Shown here piece by piece: positions 35,297 through 44,337 of a stretch of DNA of 64,000 nucleotides. Numbering within the stretch: the first letter of the stretch is position 1; the number at the start of each line of letters is the position of its first letter. The DNA is from Bacteroides sp. UBA7333. GTDB lineage: Bacteria > Bacteroidota > Bacteroidia > Bacteroidales > Bacteroidaceae. The stretch spans positions 1 to 64,000 of the forward strand of contig DKPN01000018.1 of NCBI GenBank assembly GCA_002471195.1, given 5' to 3'. Under the pieces are notes generated by a model. The model was not told the DNA's origin. It made no database searches and worked only from the letters and a program-made list of their open reading frames with translations. The translations under genes were made by a program, and so were the position numbers.

Positions 35297-35500
35297 AGGT
35301 GAAGGAGGAGGAAATATTTTTGAAAGTTTGAAAAAATCATTTGGAAATCACAACAACAACAGCTTATCTTTGTGAAGCAATAAATCACTATCGTTACAAA
35401 CCACCGCTCACCATTCGAGCACCGAGATCGATTGCTGACAGCCAACCGATAGTTTTTATTATTTTGCGAAAGTGATTCATCCTTAAAAACAAGTTATAAC

Positions 35501-36322
35501 ATGAAAAAACTATTATTAGCTACAATGGCTCTGTTCATGGCGTTGCCTTTCTACGCCGCTAAAGTAGACACTGTGAACGTGAGAAGCAGCGTCATGGATA
35601 AAGATATTCAAACGGTGGTGATTGTACCCGAAAAAGCATACGGTAAAAAAGCAGCCAACTGCCCGGTGATTTATTTGCTGCATGGCTATAGTGGCAATGC
35701 CAAAACATGGATAAACTTGAAAACCGATCTTCCTAAAATTGCCGATGAGAAAGGCATTATTTTTGTTTGCCCTGATGGCCAAAACAGTTGGTATTGGGAC
35801 AGTCCTGTAAACAAAGATTCGCAATATGAAACATTCATTTCGAAAGAATTGATCGAATATATCGACGGCAATTACAAAACAGTAGCCGATCGACATGGCC
35901 GTGCCATCACAGGTTTAAGCATGGGAGGACATGGCGCTTTATTTAATGCAATGCGACATAAAGATCAGTTTGCCGCTGCCGGAAGCACAAGTGGAGGTGT
36001 CGATCTTCTTCCCTTCCCTCAAAATTGGAATTTACAAAGTCTTTTGGGTGAAATGGCCAACAACAAAAAGGTATGGGATGCACATACGGTAATAAATCAG
36101 TTGGATAAAATACAAAACGGCGACCTTGCCATTATTGTAGATTGCGGCGAAGACGATTTCTTTGCTGAAGTAAACAAGAAACTACATACGTATCTGAATG
36201 CACGCAAAATAGATCATGACTTTATCATGCGTCCGGGTGCACACAATGGACCTTATTGGAATAACTCCATCGACTATCAAATACTTTTCTTTGATAAAAA
36301 TTTCAAGAAAGCGAATCAATAA
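35501..36322 (+). CDS. secreted esterase, EstA/Fes-like alpha/beta hydrolase
   Basis: The 273-residue protein has a signal peptide (MKKLLLATMALFMALPFYA) and an esterase-D-type alpha/beta-hydrolase fold: CPVIYLLHGYSGNAKTW, the nucleophile motif GLSMGGHGAL, an aspartate in VDCGEDDFF and a terminal histidine in RPGAHNGPYW. Relatives hydrolyse short acyl esters, including tributyrin and acetylated or feruloylated sugars; the substrate here is not known. Its end overlaps the convergent gene by 20 bases. Confidence 0.85.
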   Translation: MKKLLLATMALFMALPFYAAKVDTVNVRSSVMDKDIQTVVIVPEKAYGKKAANCPVIYLLHGYSGNAKTWINLKTDLPKIADEKGIIFVCPDGQNSWYWDSPVNKDSQYETFISKELIEYIDGNYKTVADRHGRAITGLSMGGHGALFNAMRHKDQFAAAGSTSGGVDLLPFPQNWNLQSLLGEMANNKKVWDAHTVINQLDKIQNGDLAIIVDCGEDDFFAEVNKKLHTYLNARKIDHDFIMRPGAHNGPYWNNSIDYQILFFDKNFKKANQ

Positions 36323-37067
36323 TCAAGCCGTCATAGGCCAAATGCATGCCTTGAGGTAGACTTCGTTCTACCTCGTTGTGCAAGCCCACTTGATGAGACA
36401 TATGAATAAAATAGGTTTGTTTAGCACCAATACGTTGAGCCACTTCAATGGCTTTATCTAATGTTTGATGTGTTGGATGTGGCTCTTTGCGCAGCGCATT
36501 GATGAGGAGCACATGAATGCCTTCCAATTCTTTATAATTAGATTCAGGCATCTCAGTCATATCGGTGATATAAGCCACATCATCTATCCGATAACCTACA
36601 ATAGGGGTATTCCCATGCATCACGCGCAAAGGCATAACTTTCATATCACCAATATAAAAAGGAAGATTCGGCGCTATCAGATGCAACGTCAGTTTGGGTG
36701 CACCGGGATAAGTACGATCGACAAAACAGTAGGGCATGCGAATACAAAGGCTTTGCGACACATTCGATTCGACAAACACAGGAATCTCACCCAGTCGTGA
36801 TATCGGTCGCAAATCGTCTAAGCCGCTTACATGGTCGTAATGATCGTGTGTTATCAATACAGCATCGAGTTTTTCGAAAGGCAATGGTAGCATTTGCGCC
36901 CGTAGATCGGGTCCACAATCAATCAATATTCTTTGATGGTGGTTTTCAATCAAAACCGATGAGCGTAATCGTTTATCTTTCGCATGGGTCGATGTGCATA
37001 CCTGGCAAGTACATCCTATTTCGGGCACACCTGTCGATGTGCCACTACCTAGAACTCGCAATTTCAT
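36303..37067 (-). CDS. PhnP-like metallo-hydrolase
   Basis: The 254-residue metallo-beta-lactamase-fold protein begins MKLRVLGSGTSTGVPEIGC, has a Cys-rich CTCQVCTSTHAKD zinc-site segment, RILIDCGPDLR, and the metal motif THDHYDHVSGLDDLRP. The later YITDMTE and FIHMSHQVG segments complete the metal site. It fits the PhnP/cyclic-nucleotide phosphodiesterase-like branch. Without phosphonate genes nearby a role in phosphonate use is unlikely. It is followed on the minus strand by the overlapping esterase end. Confidence 0.85.
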   Translation of the reverse strand: MKLRVLGSGTSTGVPEIGCTCQVCTSTHAKDKRLRSSVLIENHHQRILIDCGPDLRAQMLPLPFEKLDAVLITHDHYDHVSGLDDLRPISRLGEIPVFVESNVSQSLCIRMPYCFVDRTYPGAPKLTLHLIAPNLPFYIGDMKVMPLRVMHGNTPIVGYRIDDVAYITDMTEMPESNYKELEGIHVLLINALRKEPHPTHQTLDKAIEVAQRIGAKQTYFIHMSHQVGLHNEVERSLPQGMHLAYDGLIIDSLS

Positions 37068-37083
37068 ACTATATAAAAAGTAG

Positions 37084-38085
37084 TTAGATGATATTCACCT
37101 CAGGATGAATCTTTATCTTGAATTTATCGAATACTGAAGCCTGAATTGCAGCCGACAAAGCCATAATGTCGGCACCCGTTGCTCCACCTTTATTGACTAA
37201 TACGAGTGCTTGTTTGTCGTAAACGGCCGCTGCACCCATCGACTTGCCTTTCCATCCACATTTATCAATGAGCCATGCAGCAGGTATTTTAATCTGATCT
37301 TCCGATATTTTGTACGACGGAACATCGGCATACATCGCAGAGATCTCTCTATAGTGCGCCATCGATATGATGGGGTTCATAAAGAAACTTCCGGCATTGC
37401 CTAACTCTTTAGGATTGGGTAGTTTTTGTTCGCGAATGTTGATGATTGCACTTCGAACAGTCGACAAGGTAAGTTCATCAAAACCATCTAAGTTATCGCG
37501 AATGGCACTATACTCTAAATTGAACTTTCGAATTTTACTTAGCTTGAAGGTAACGTATGTTACAAACACATTTTTCATTTCAGGCTTTTTAAAAATACTG
37601 TTGCGGTAGGAGTATCCACATTCACTATTTAAATAGTTCTTTCGCTCGCCATATATATTCATCGTGTCAACCGAAACGATAACATCTTTTACCTCTACAC
37701 CATATGCACCAATATTTTGTACCGCACTGGCACCTACCTCACCCGGTATTAACGATAGATTTTCGATACCATACCAATTGCGATTGACACAATATGCCAC
37801 AAAATGATCCCAATTGATGCCTGCACCGACTTTGAGATAAACATCCTCAACCTCATCTTTTAATAATTCAATGTGACCGATGCGCGAATGTAATATCGTA
37901 CCGGCATAATCTTTAGTAAACAAGATGTTGCTACCTTCGCCTATATGCAGATAAGGCTCTTTAATTTCGCCGTTTAATATTAAATTATACAATTCATCTT
38001 CTGATGAATATTCAACAAACTTATGGGCATTCACATTGATTCCAAAAGTATTGTAATGGATGAGTGAGAAGTTAGATTGTATCAT
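37084..38085 (-). CDS. murB: UDP-N-acetylenolpyruvoylglucosamine reductase MurB
   Basis: This FAD-dependent enzyme makes UDP-MurNAc, the second committed step of peptidoglycan synthesis. The 333-residue protein has the FAD-binding segments GEGSNILF, GAGINWDHFV and SLIPGEVGASAVQNIGAYG, and the catalytic serine in GNAGSFFMNP. It is the E. coli-like (type I) form by length. It is transcribed with the neighbouring minus-strand genes, 17 bases before the PhnP-like gene start. Confidence 0.95.
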   Translation of the reverse strand: MIQSNFSLIHYNTFGINVNAHKFVEYSSEDELYNLILNGEIKEPYLHIGEGSNILFTKDYAGTILHSRIGHIELLKDEVEDVYLKVGAGINWDHFVAYCVNRNWYGIENLSLIPGEVGASAVQNIGAYGVEVKDVIVSVDTMNIYGERKNYLNSECGYSYRNSIFKKPEMKNVFVTYVTFKLSKIRKFNLEYSAIRDNLDGFDELTLSTVRSAIINIREQKLPNPKELGNAGSFFMNPIISMAHYREISAMYADVPSYKISEDQIKIPAAWLIDKCGWKGKSMGAAAVYDKQALVLVNKGGATGADIMALSAAIQASVFDKFKIKIHPEVNII

Positions 38086-38101
38086 ATGTTGAGTTTTTAT
38101 A

Positions 38102-38953
38102 TTATATACTTACATCCTCAAATTTATATAATTTCCACGAACTATTTTTATTGGGACGTTTAAAATATAATATGTTAGAAAAACCATTTCCTATTCCCTT
38201 CAATGCGATTATCTTTTTATTAGAACTATCGTCCATTCGCTGGCCGTAGTTGATATTGGATAACTTAATATGAGGCAACTCGGGTTTGAAAGCCAACCAT
38301 TGATTCAAGTCGAGCGAGGTTTCGATAATCGAAAAATCATCATCAGGATCGGCAGTAACAAAGAGTAACGGGTTTTGAATACGTGAAATTTGGAAAATAC
38401 TATCATTGGCAAACTGAGCAAAGAAGTCGATAAAGTTTTCGTCTTTACTGCTTTTAATCGAGTCGAAGTTCAAAGAGTCGAGTGTCCAAATCTCATTATT
38501 TCGACTGAAGAAGTACTTTTTGATGGCTTTTTCTTTTAAATAAATCCATTCAATTTGAACTTTGGTCAGTGAAGTATCGCCCACAAGATCCATTTCGTTT
38601 TCACGATCGAACAATAGGGTGTAATAGTTTTGGGTAGTAAACAACTCATCATGCTCCCATTGGTCTTCGCTAATGGTAGATTTTACATTGTTTTTAGTAT
38701 AAGGCAGAGGAAAATGAATGCGTTCGAGTTGTAGCTCTTGATTCGACGCAAAGTTATACATGAAATCATCAAAAGACTCATCCATATCTTCTGATAGAGA
38801 GTCGATGTCAACATCATCTATCGAGATAGAATCGATACTGCTTTGTATCGATTCCACCTCGTTAGCAAATTCAATGTCATTTGTCTTGGTTTTTCTTTCA
38901 CCACAGGAAACCAATAGACAAACAAACAAAAATCCTGTGACTAATTTCTTCAT
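38102..38953 (-). CDS. lipoprotein of unknown function (possibly DUF4348)
   Basis: The 283-residue protein has a lipoprotein signal with the lipidated cysteine at residue 17 (LLVSCGERK), a highly acidic Ser/Asp-rich stretch (about 25-65), and a mixed alpha/beta domain. The overall pattern resembles DUF4348 lipoproteins of Bacteroides, but I assign that with little confidence. Its start overlaps the tdh stop (TAATG), so it is translationally coupled to tdh and followed by murB. Confidence 0.7.
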   Translation of the reverse strand: MKKLVTGFLFVCLLVSCGERKTKTNDIEFANEVESIQSSIDSISIDDVDIDSLSEDMDESFDDFMYNFASNQELQLERIHFPLPYTKNNVKSTISEDQWEHDELFTTQNYYTLLFDRENEMDLVGDTSLTKVQIEWIYLKEKAIKKYFFSRNNEIWTLDSLNFDSIKSSKDENFIDFFAQFANDSIFQISRIQNPLLFVTADPDDDFSIIETSLDLNQWLAFKPELPHIKLSNINYGQRMDDSSNKKIIALKGIGNGFSNILYFKRPNKNSSWKLYKFEDVSI

Positions 38954-39906
38954 TATTTCAATTTAATTCGTAATTTTTCTAGCATATCCTTGGTCATACT
39001 ATCAAGATCGAATTTAGGATTCCATCCCCACTCATTGCGAGCACAAGTATCATCAAGACTATCGGGCCAGCTATTGGCAATACTTTGTTTCAATGGGTCT
39101 ACATCATATTCCATTTTAAAATCGGGAATATACTTGCAGATCGATTGATAAATCATTTCCGGATCAAAGCTCATGGCTGCAATATTAAATGCATTGCGAT
39201 GAACCAATTTCGCAGGATCTGCCTCCATCAGGTTGATAGCCGCATCCAAAGCATCGGGCATGTACATCATATCCATAAATGTTCCGGCACCGATAGGACA
39301 AACAAATTTTTCGCCTTTAACTGCCGAATAATAAATATCAACAGCATAATCGGTAGTTCCACCCCCAGGAGGTGTTACATTCGAGATAATGCCCGGAAAA
39401 CGAACTGAACGAGTATCAACACCATATTTATTATAATAATAGTCGCTCAAAAGCTCGGTTGTTACTTTTGATATACCATACATCGTACGAGGTCGTTGTA
39501 TCGTATCTTGAGGAGTGTTTACATGAGGTGTATCCTGACCAAACGATCCGATTGAGCTAGGAGTAAAAACCGCACAATTATGTTGGCGGGCTACCTCTAA
39601 AACATTCCACAATCCGTCAATACCGATTTTCCATGCTAACAAAGGCTTCGATTCTGCTACAACAGATAAAAGGGCTGCAAGGTTGTAAATTGTATCGATT
39701 TTATATAATTTTACAACATTTTCTATCATTTGAGCGTCAGTAACATCGACTATTTCACAAGGACCACTCTCGCGTAGTTCACTTTTCGGCTCGGCCCCTT
39801 TAATATAACCGGCTACTACATTTTCGTTACCATAGCGCTTACGCAATTCAATTGTGAGTTCCGAACCTATTTGTCCGGTAGCTCCAATTACCAAAATATT
39901 TTTCAT
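38953..39906 (-). CDS. tdh: L-threonine 3-dehydrogenase, SDR type
   Basis: The 317-residue NAD-dependent short-chain dehydrogenase/epimerase family protein has GATGQIGSELT at the N terminus and the catalytic YGISK motif. The segments SVRFPGIIS and GGTTDYAVDIY match SDR-type threonine dehydrogenases, which oxidise threonine to 2-amino-3-ketobutyrate. The divergent neighbour kbl acts on that product, which supports the assignment over a generic sugar epimerase. The two starts are about 140 bases apart. Confidence 0.85.
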   Translation of the reverse strand: MKNILVIGATGQIGSELTIELRKRYGNENVVAGYIKGAEPKSELRESGPCEIVDVTDAQMIENVVKLYKIDTIYNLAALLSVVAESKPLLAWKIGIDGLWNVLEVARQHNCAVFTPSSIGSFGQDTPHVNTPQDTIQRPRTMYGISKVTTELLSDYYYNKYGVDTRSVRFPGIISNVTPPGGGTTDYAVDIYYSAVKGEKFVCPIGAGTFMDMMYMPDALDAAINLMEADPAKLVHRNAFNIAAMSFDPEMIYQSICKYIPDFKMEYDVDPLKQSIANSWPDSLDDTCARNEWGWNPKFDLDSMTKDMLEKLRIKLK

Positions 39907-40046
39907 TTTGCTTAAGTATATATCAGAATCTTATTATAAATGGTATGCAAAGTAAGTACTTTTTTTCCATTATAATATGAAATAGTTATTGTTTATTTAA
40001 TGAAAATTGATGTCCTTTGTACTATAATTATAAAACGGGAAAACGC

Positions 40047-41234
40047 ATGTATAGTAAAATGAAAGATCATCTTTGCAAAACCCTTGCAGAGATTAAAGAA
40101 GCGGGACTTTACAAACAAGAACGTCTGATTGAAAGTCCACAAAAAGCAAATATAATAGTAAAGGGTAAAGAGGTATTAAACTTTTGTGCCAACAACTATT
40201 TAGGACTATCAGATAACGCTCGCATTATTGAAGCGGCAAAGAAAGCACTCGATTCAAGAGGTTATGGTATGTCGTCGGTACGTTTTATTTGCGGTACTCA
40301 AGATATACACAAAGTATTGGAGAAAGAGATTGCCGATTATTTTCAAACGGAAGATACCATTCTTTATGCCGCTTGTTTTGATGCCAACGGAGGTGTGTTC
40401 GAACCGTTATTGACAGAAGAGGACGCCATTATTTCGGACTCATTAAATCATGCCTCGATTATTGATGGGGTGAGACTTTGCAAGGCAAAACGTTATAGAT
40501 ATGCCAATGCCGATATGGCTGAACTTGAAAAATGTCTTCAAGAAGCACAACAACAACGTTTTAGAATTATCGTAACCGATGGTGTATTTTCGATGGATGG
40601 AAATGTAGCTCCAATGGATCAGATTTGTGATTTGGCCGATAAATATGATGCATTAGTGATGGTTGACGAATCGCACTCGGCGGGCGTTGTAGGCCCCACC
40701 GGACATGGTGTGAGCGAACTGTACAAAACATATGGTCGTGTAGATATATATACAGGCACACTTGGCAAAGCTTTTGGTGGTGCTTTGGGTGGTTTTACTA
40801 CCGGCAGAAAAGAGATTATCGATTTATTGCGTCAACGTAGTCGTCCATATCTATTCTCAAATTCTTTGGCTCCTTCGATTGTAGGGGCAAGTATCGAAGT
40901 ATTTAGAATGTTGAAAGAGAGCAACGAACTTCATGATAAGTTGGTAGAGAATGTAAACTACTTCAGAGATAAAATGCTCGAAGCCGGTTTCGACATCAAA
41001 CCTACTCAAAGTGCAATCTGTGCCGTAATGCTTTACGACGCAAAACTTTCGCAAGATTATGCAGCCAAGATGTTAGAAGAAGGTATCTATGTTACAGGTT
41101 TCTATTATCCGGTTGTACCAAAAGATCAAGCACGTATCCGTGTTCAAATATCGGCGGGCCACAATAAAGCCGATTTAGATAAGTGTATCGAAGCATTTAT
41201 TAAAGTGGGCAAAGAATTAGAGGTTTTAAAATAA
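40047..41234 (+). CDS. kbl: 2-amino-3-ketobutyrate CoA ligase (glycine C-acetyltransferase)
   Basis: This PLP enzyme cleaves 2-amino-3-ketobutyrate with CoA to glycine and acetyl-CoA. The 395-residue protein has FCANNYLGLS, SLNHASIIDGVRLC, VDESHSAGVVGPTG, and the PLP lysine in TGTLGKAFGGALGG. It fits Kbl better than the related BioF or HemA enzymes because tdh is its divergent neighbour. The start at 40047 (MYSKMKDHL) is chosen; ATGs at 40017 and 40059 are alternatives. Confidence 0.93.
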   Translation: MYSKMKDHLCKTLAEIKEAGLYKQERLIESPQKANIIVKGKEVLNFCANNYLGLSDNARIIEAAKKALDSRGYGMSSVRFICGTQDIHKVLEKEIADYFQTEDTILYAACFDANGGVFEPLLTEEDAIISDSLNHASIIDGVRLCKAKRYRYANADMAELEKCLQEAQQQRFRIIVTDGVFSMDGNVAPMDQICDLADKYDALVMVDESHSAGVVGPTGHGVSELYKTYGRVDIYTGTLGKAFGGALGGFTTGRKEIIDLLRQRSRPYLFSNSLAPSIVGASIEVFRMLKESNELHDKLVENVNYFRDKMLEAGFDIKPTQSAICAVMLYDAKLSQDYAAKMLEEGIYVTGFYYPVVPKDQARIRVQISAGHNKADLDKCIEAFIKVGKELEVLK

Positions 41235-41239
41235 CTCGA

Positions 41240-41668
41240 ATGATTATGCAAGAACTTACATTAACAACACCCGCATTACTTTTTTCGGCTGTATCGCTTA
41301 TACTATTGGCATACACCAACCGATTTCTTTCGTATGCCCAGTTAGTTCGCCAGCTGAGAGATCACTACGTTAAAAATCCCGATGATGAAATAACGAGTGC
41401 ACAAATAGAGAATCTTAAAAAAAGATTGAATCTGACACGAATGATGCAAGGTTTTGGCATTGCCAGTCTGTTTTTATGTGTTGTTACTATGTTCTTAATC
41501 TATATCAACTTGATTGTAATCTCTGTTTATGTTTTTGGAGCTGCACTTCTTTTATTAATCGTTTCTCTTGGCGTATCGTTTTGGGAAATCCAAATTTCTA
41601 CTGAATCGCTTAAAATATATTTAAGTATTATCGAACGAAAAGAGCTGAAAAAAAATAAAATCCTATAA
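41240..41668 (+). CDS. DUF2721-family membrane protein
   Basis: The 142-residue protein has three predicted helices (about 10-28, 73-93 and 96-120), with a charged loop between the first and second (YAQLVRQLRDHYVKNP). This fits the small DUF2721 family of unknown function. It begins five bases after kbl ends and is probably co-transcribed with it. An alternative start lies two codons in. Confidence 0.7.
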   Translation: MIMQELTLTTPALLFSAVSLILLAYTNRFLSYAQLVRQLRDHYVKNPDDEITSAQIENLKKRLNLTRMMQGFGIASLFLCVVTMFLIYINLIVISVYVFGAALLLLIVSLGVSFWEIQISTESLKIYLSIIERKELKKNKIL

Positions 41669-41686
41669 ATAGAGAGTCTTATATAA

Positions 41687-41727
41687 ATACAGCCCCAAAT
41701 TCAGATTGAACTTGGGGCTGTATTTCG
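41687..41727. terminator. terminator between DUF2721 and lysA
   Basis: A 12-bp stem (41687-41698 with 41712-41723) is followed by a short T-rich stretch. It lies between convergent genes. Confidence 0.75.
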
Positions 41728-41743
41728 TTATGTATAGCAATGC

Positions 41744-42904
41744 TTATACTAATTCATCGGAAGTATAACTTCCCGGCAACTCTCTACAGTTATAGCTCGA
41801 AGCCATAATTTCGCCATAGGCTCCTGCTGAGCGTAGTGCTATTAAATCGCCACGTTTTACTTGATTCAAATCAATGGCTTTGCCAAATACATCAGACGAT
41901 TCACAAATAGGACCTACAATATCGTAAGCCTCAACAGGACCATCCGAAGTAATATTTTCCATCTTATGATAGGCTTGATACAAGGCCGGACGAATTAAGT
42001 CGGTCATACCGGCATCAAGAATAGCAAACTGCTTCTTCGTGCCTTGCTTTACATAAAGCACTTTCGATATTAACGAACCACATTGTGCAACTACCGCTCG
42101 TCCTAACTCGAAATGCAACGTTTGATGTGGACGCAATTTTAACTGAGTAGCGTAGGTAGCAAAATAAGCTTTAAAATCGGGTATGGGCTGACGGTTAGGA
42201 TGATCGTAGTCGATACCAAGACCACCGCCTACATTAATGTGCTTGATAATAATATGGCGCGCTTCCAGTTTATCTTGCAATTCGTTAACGCGATTGCACA
42301 ATGCACTAAAATCACCCATATCGAGAATTTGCGAGCCAATATGAAAATGCAAACCAATAAAATTGATGTTCTTCATTTCTAAAGCTACATCAATCACATG
42401 ATCCATATCATCCATACTGATACCAAATTTATTTTCGGCTAAACCGGTAGTAATATGAGCATGCGTGTGTGCACCTACATTGGGATTTATACGAAAGGCT
42501 ACATTTGCTGTTTTTCCTTTAGCAGCAGCCAATTCATTAATTACCTCAAGTTCAGGAATAGACTCTACATTGAAACAGAAAATATTATAATCTAATCCTA
42601 ACTCTATTTCCCAATCGGCCTTACCAACTCCAGCAAATACAATCTTTTGAGCCGGAAAACCAGCTTTAATAGCGGCACGTATCTCACCTCCACTCACACA
42701 GTCTACCCCCATACCGCTTTCGCGAATGATAGTCAATATTTTAGAGTTGGCATTCGCTTTTACTGCATAGTGCACTTCAAACGATTCGTATTTGGAAATT
42801 TCTTTATTTATACATGATAATGTATCGCGTAGCACCTTTGTGTCGTAATAATAAAAAGGAGTGCGTAACTCGCGAAATTTATCAATTGGGAATATTCCTT
42901 TCAT
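41744..42904 (-). CDS. lysA: diaminopimelate decarboxylase LysA
   Basis: This fold-type III PLP enzyme makes lysine from meso-diaminopimelate. The 386-residue protein has the PLP lysine in VHYAVKANANSKIL, GLHFHIGSQILD, HINVGGGLGIDYD, and the CESSDVFGK motif with the catalytic cysteine. It lies downstream of aspartate kinase in the same direction, separated by a terminator-like hairpin. Confidence 0.95.
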   Translation of the reverse strand: MKGIFPIDKFRELRTPFYYYDTKVLRDTLSCINKEISKYESFEVHYAVKANANSKILTIIRESGMGVDCVSGGEIRAAIKAGFPAQKIVFAGVGKADWEIELGLDYNIFCFNVESIPELEVINELAAAKGKTANVAFRINPNVGAHTHAHITTGLAENKFGISMDDMDHVIDVALEMKNINFIGLHFHIGSQILDMGDFSALCNRVNELQDKLEARHIIIKHINVGGGLGIDYDHPNRQPIPDFKAYFATYATQLKLRPHQTLHFELGRAVVAQCGSLISKVLYVKQGTKKQFAILDAGMTDLIRPALYQAYHKMENITSDGPVEAYDIVGPICESSDVFGKAIDLNQVKRGDLIALRSAGAYGEIMASSYNCRELPGSYTSDELV

Positions 42905-42933
42905 AAAAAAATAATGTTTAATTGTATTGAATC

Positions 42934-42975
42934 AAAAAAGCGCTTTCATCAACCATCGTGATAAAAGCGCTTTTT
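42934..42975 (-). terminator. hairpin between lysC and lysA
   Basis: AAAAAGCGCTTT and AAAGCGCTTTTT form a strong stem, extended inward by ATCA/TGAT. T tracts occur on both strands. On the minus strand it lies between the lysC stop and the lysA start and may end most lysC transcripts or attenuate lysA. Confidence 0.75.
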
Positions 42976-42986
42976 ATATTGGGCTA

Positions 42987-44306
42987 TTATTTGTTTTCGA
43001 ACAGCGCTTTGCTCAAAGACTGAAGTGCTGATTTCTTATCGCACTCGCGAATTAAGAACGAAATGTTATAATTACTACCACCATAAGAGATCATACGAAC
43101 CGGAATATCTCTCATCGCATCCATCGTTTTAGCTTCGAATCCGATGTTTTCCCATTCTAAGTCGCCTACAACACATACGATACACATATCTTGGTCGACG
43201 GTAACAGTACCATATTTTTTCAAATCATCTAAAATTTCGTTTAGATGTTTTACATTGTCAATAGAAACAGACACCCCTACTTCGGATGTACAAATCATAT
43301 CGATAGATGTTTGATAGCTTTCGAAGATTTCGAATACTTTACGCAAGAAACCATGCGCTAACAACATACGACTCGATTTGATTTTGATAACAGTAATGTT
43401 ATCTTTTGCTGCTACAGCTTTAATTTTTCCTTTTTCAGTATCATTCGAAATCAATGTGCCGGGAGCTTTCGGATCCATTGTATTCAACAATCTAACAGGA
43501 ATATTTGCATATTTAGCCGGCTGAATACAAGTAGGATGAAGAATCTTAGCACCGAAATAAGCCAATTCAGCAGCCTCTTCGAAATGCAATTGACGTACAG
43601 GAGTTGTGCCTTCAACGATACGAGGATCGTTATTGTGCATACCATCGATGTCTGTCCAAATTTCAATTTCAGAGGCATTGATAGCCGCACCAATCAATGA
43701 AGCGGTATAATCGCTGCCGCCACGTTGCAAGTTATCAATTTCGCCATATGCATTGCGACAAATAAATCCTTGTGTGATAAATATTTCAGCATCAGGATAA
43801 AGCTCTAATTGAGCTTCTAACTTTTCTTTGATATAGATAGGATCGGGTTCACCGTTCTTATCAGTACGCATAAACTCTAAAGCCGGAAGCAAAATCGACT
43901 TCACACCGCATTCTTGTAAATAATAGTTTACCATAGCTGTAGAGATCAATTCTCCTTGCGCTAAAACTACTTTCTCTTCGAATAGAGTAAATAGATCTTT
44001 AGTAAACGAGCGTATGTAATCGAAGTGTGATTTAACAACTTCCAAACCTTTCTGTTTAAACTCATCGGTAGCATAAAGTTCATCAACATGCTGTTTATAT
44101 TTAGCTTCCAGCTTATTGATAATTTCGTTAGCACCTTCCGGATTCTTCTTATACAGATAGTCGGAAATTTCAACCAATGTATTTGTTGTTCCTGACATAG
44201 CAGATAAAACAACAATTTTTCTATCGCCATCGGTAATCAATTTGGCTACTTCCTTCATCCGCTGTGCAGAACCTACAGAAGTTCCTCCAAACTTTAAAAC
44301 TTTCAT
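42987..44306 (-). CDS. lysC: aspartate kinase
   Basis: It phosphorylates aspartate, the first step toward lysine, threonine, methionine and diaminopimelate. The 439-residue monofunctional enzyme has KFGGTSVGSAQRM, the substrate-binding FITQGFICRNAYGEIDNLQR segment and two C-terminal ACT folds (about 300-439). It is not fused to homoserine dehydrogenase. It follows ftsE by 31 bases and precedes lysA. Confidence 0.93.
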   Translation of the reverse strand: MKVLKFGGTSVGSAQRMKEVAKLITDGDRKIVVLSAMSGTTNTLVEISDYLYKKNPEGANEIINKLEAKYKQHVDELYATDEFKQKGLEVVKSHFDYIRSFTKDLFTLFEEKVVLAQGELISTAMVNYYLQECGVKSILLPALEFMRTDKNGEPDPIYIKEKLEAQLELYPDAEIFITQGFICRNAYGEIDNLQRGGSDYTASLIGAAINASEIEIWTDIDGMHNNDPRIVEGTTPVRQLHFEEAAELAYFGAKILHPTCIQPAKYANIPVRLLNTMDPKAPGTLISNDTEKGKIKAVAAKDNITVIKIKSSRMLLAHGFLRKVFEIFESYQTSIDMICTSEVGVSVSIDNVKHLNEILDDLKKYGTVTVDQDMCIVCVVGDLEWENIGFEAKTMDAMRDIPVRMISYGGSNYNISFLIRECDKKSALQSLSKALFENK

Positions 44307-44337
44307 TTTCGTTCCTGTGTTAAAAATTAGTATGTAA

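Larger units (their letters stand above)
34708..35500. other. long intergenic region without a convincing gene
   Basis: It contains a 14-bp perfect palindrome (34764-34777), a possible gene remnant (34899-35099), a 14-bp inverted repeat (35160-35204), an AAAAG microsatellite (35234-35257) and a C/G-rich hairpin (35277-35296). Minus-strand frames of 60 and 80 codons here lack protein character. Confidence 0.6.

Noticed and set aside
35203..35445. An 80-codon minus-strand frame between PhoH and esterase
   Set aside because: It crosses the AAAAG microsatellite and the C/G hairpin, and its composition is low complexity.
34636..35500. An insertion sequence or integrated element
   Set aside because: No transposase or integrase frame, no target-site duplication and no terminal repeats enclosing a gene were found.
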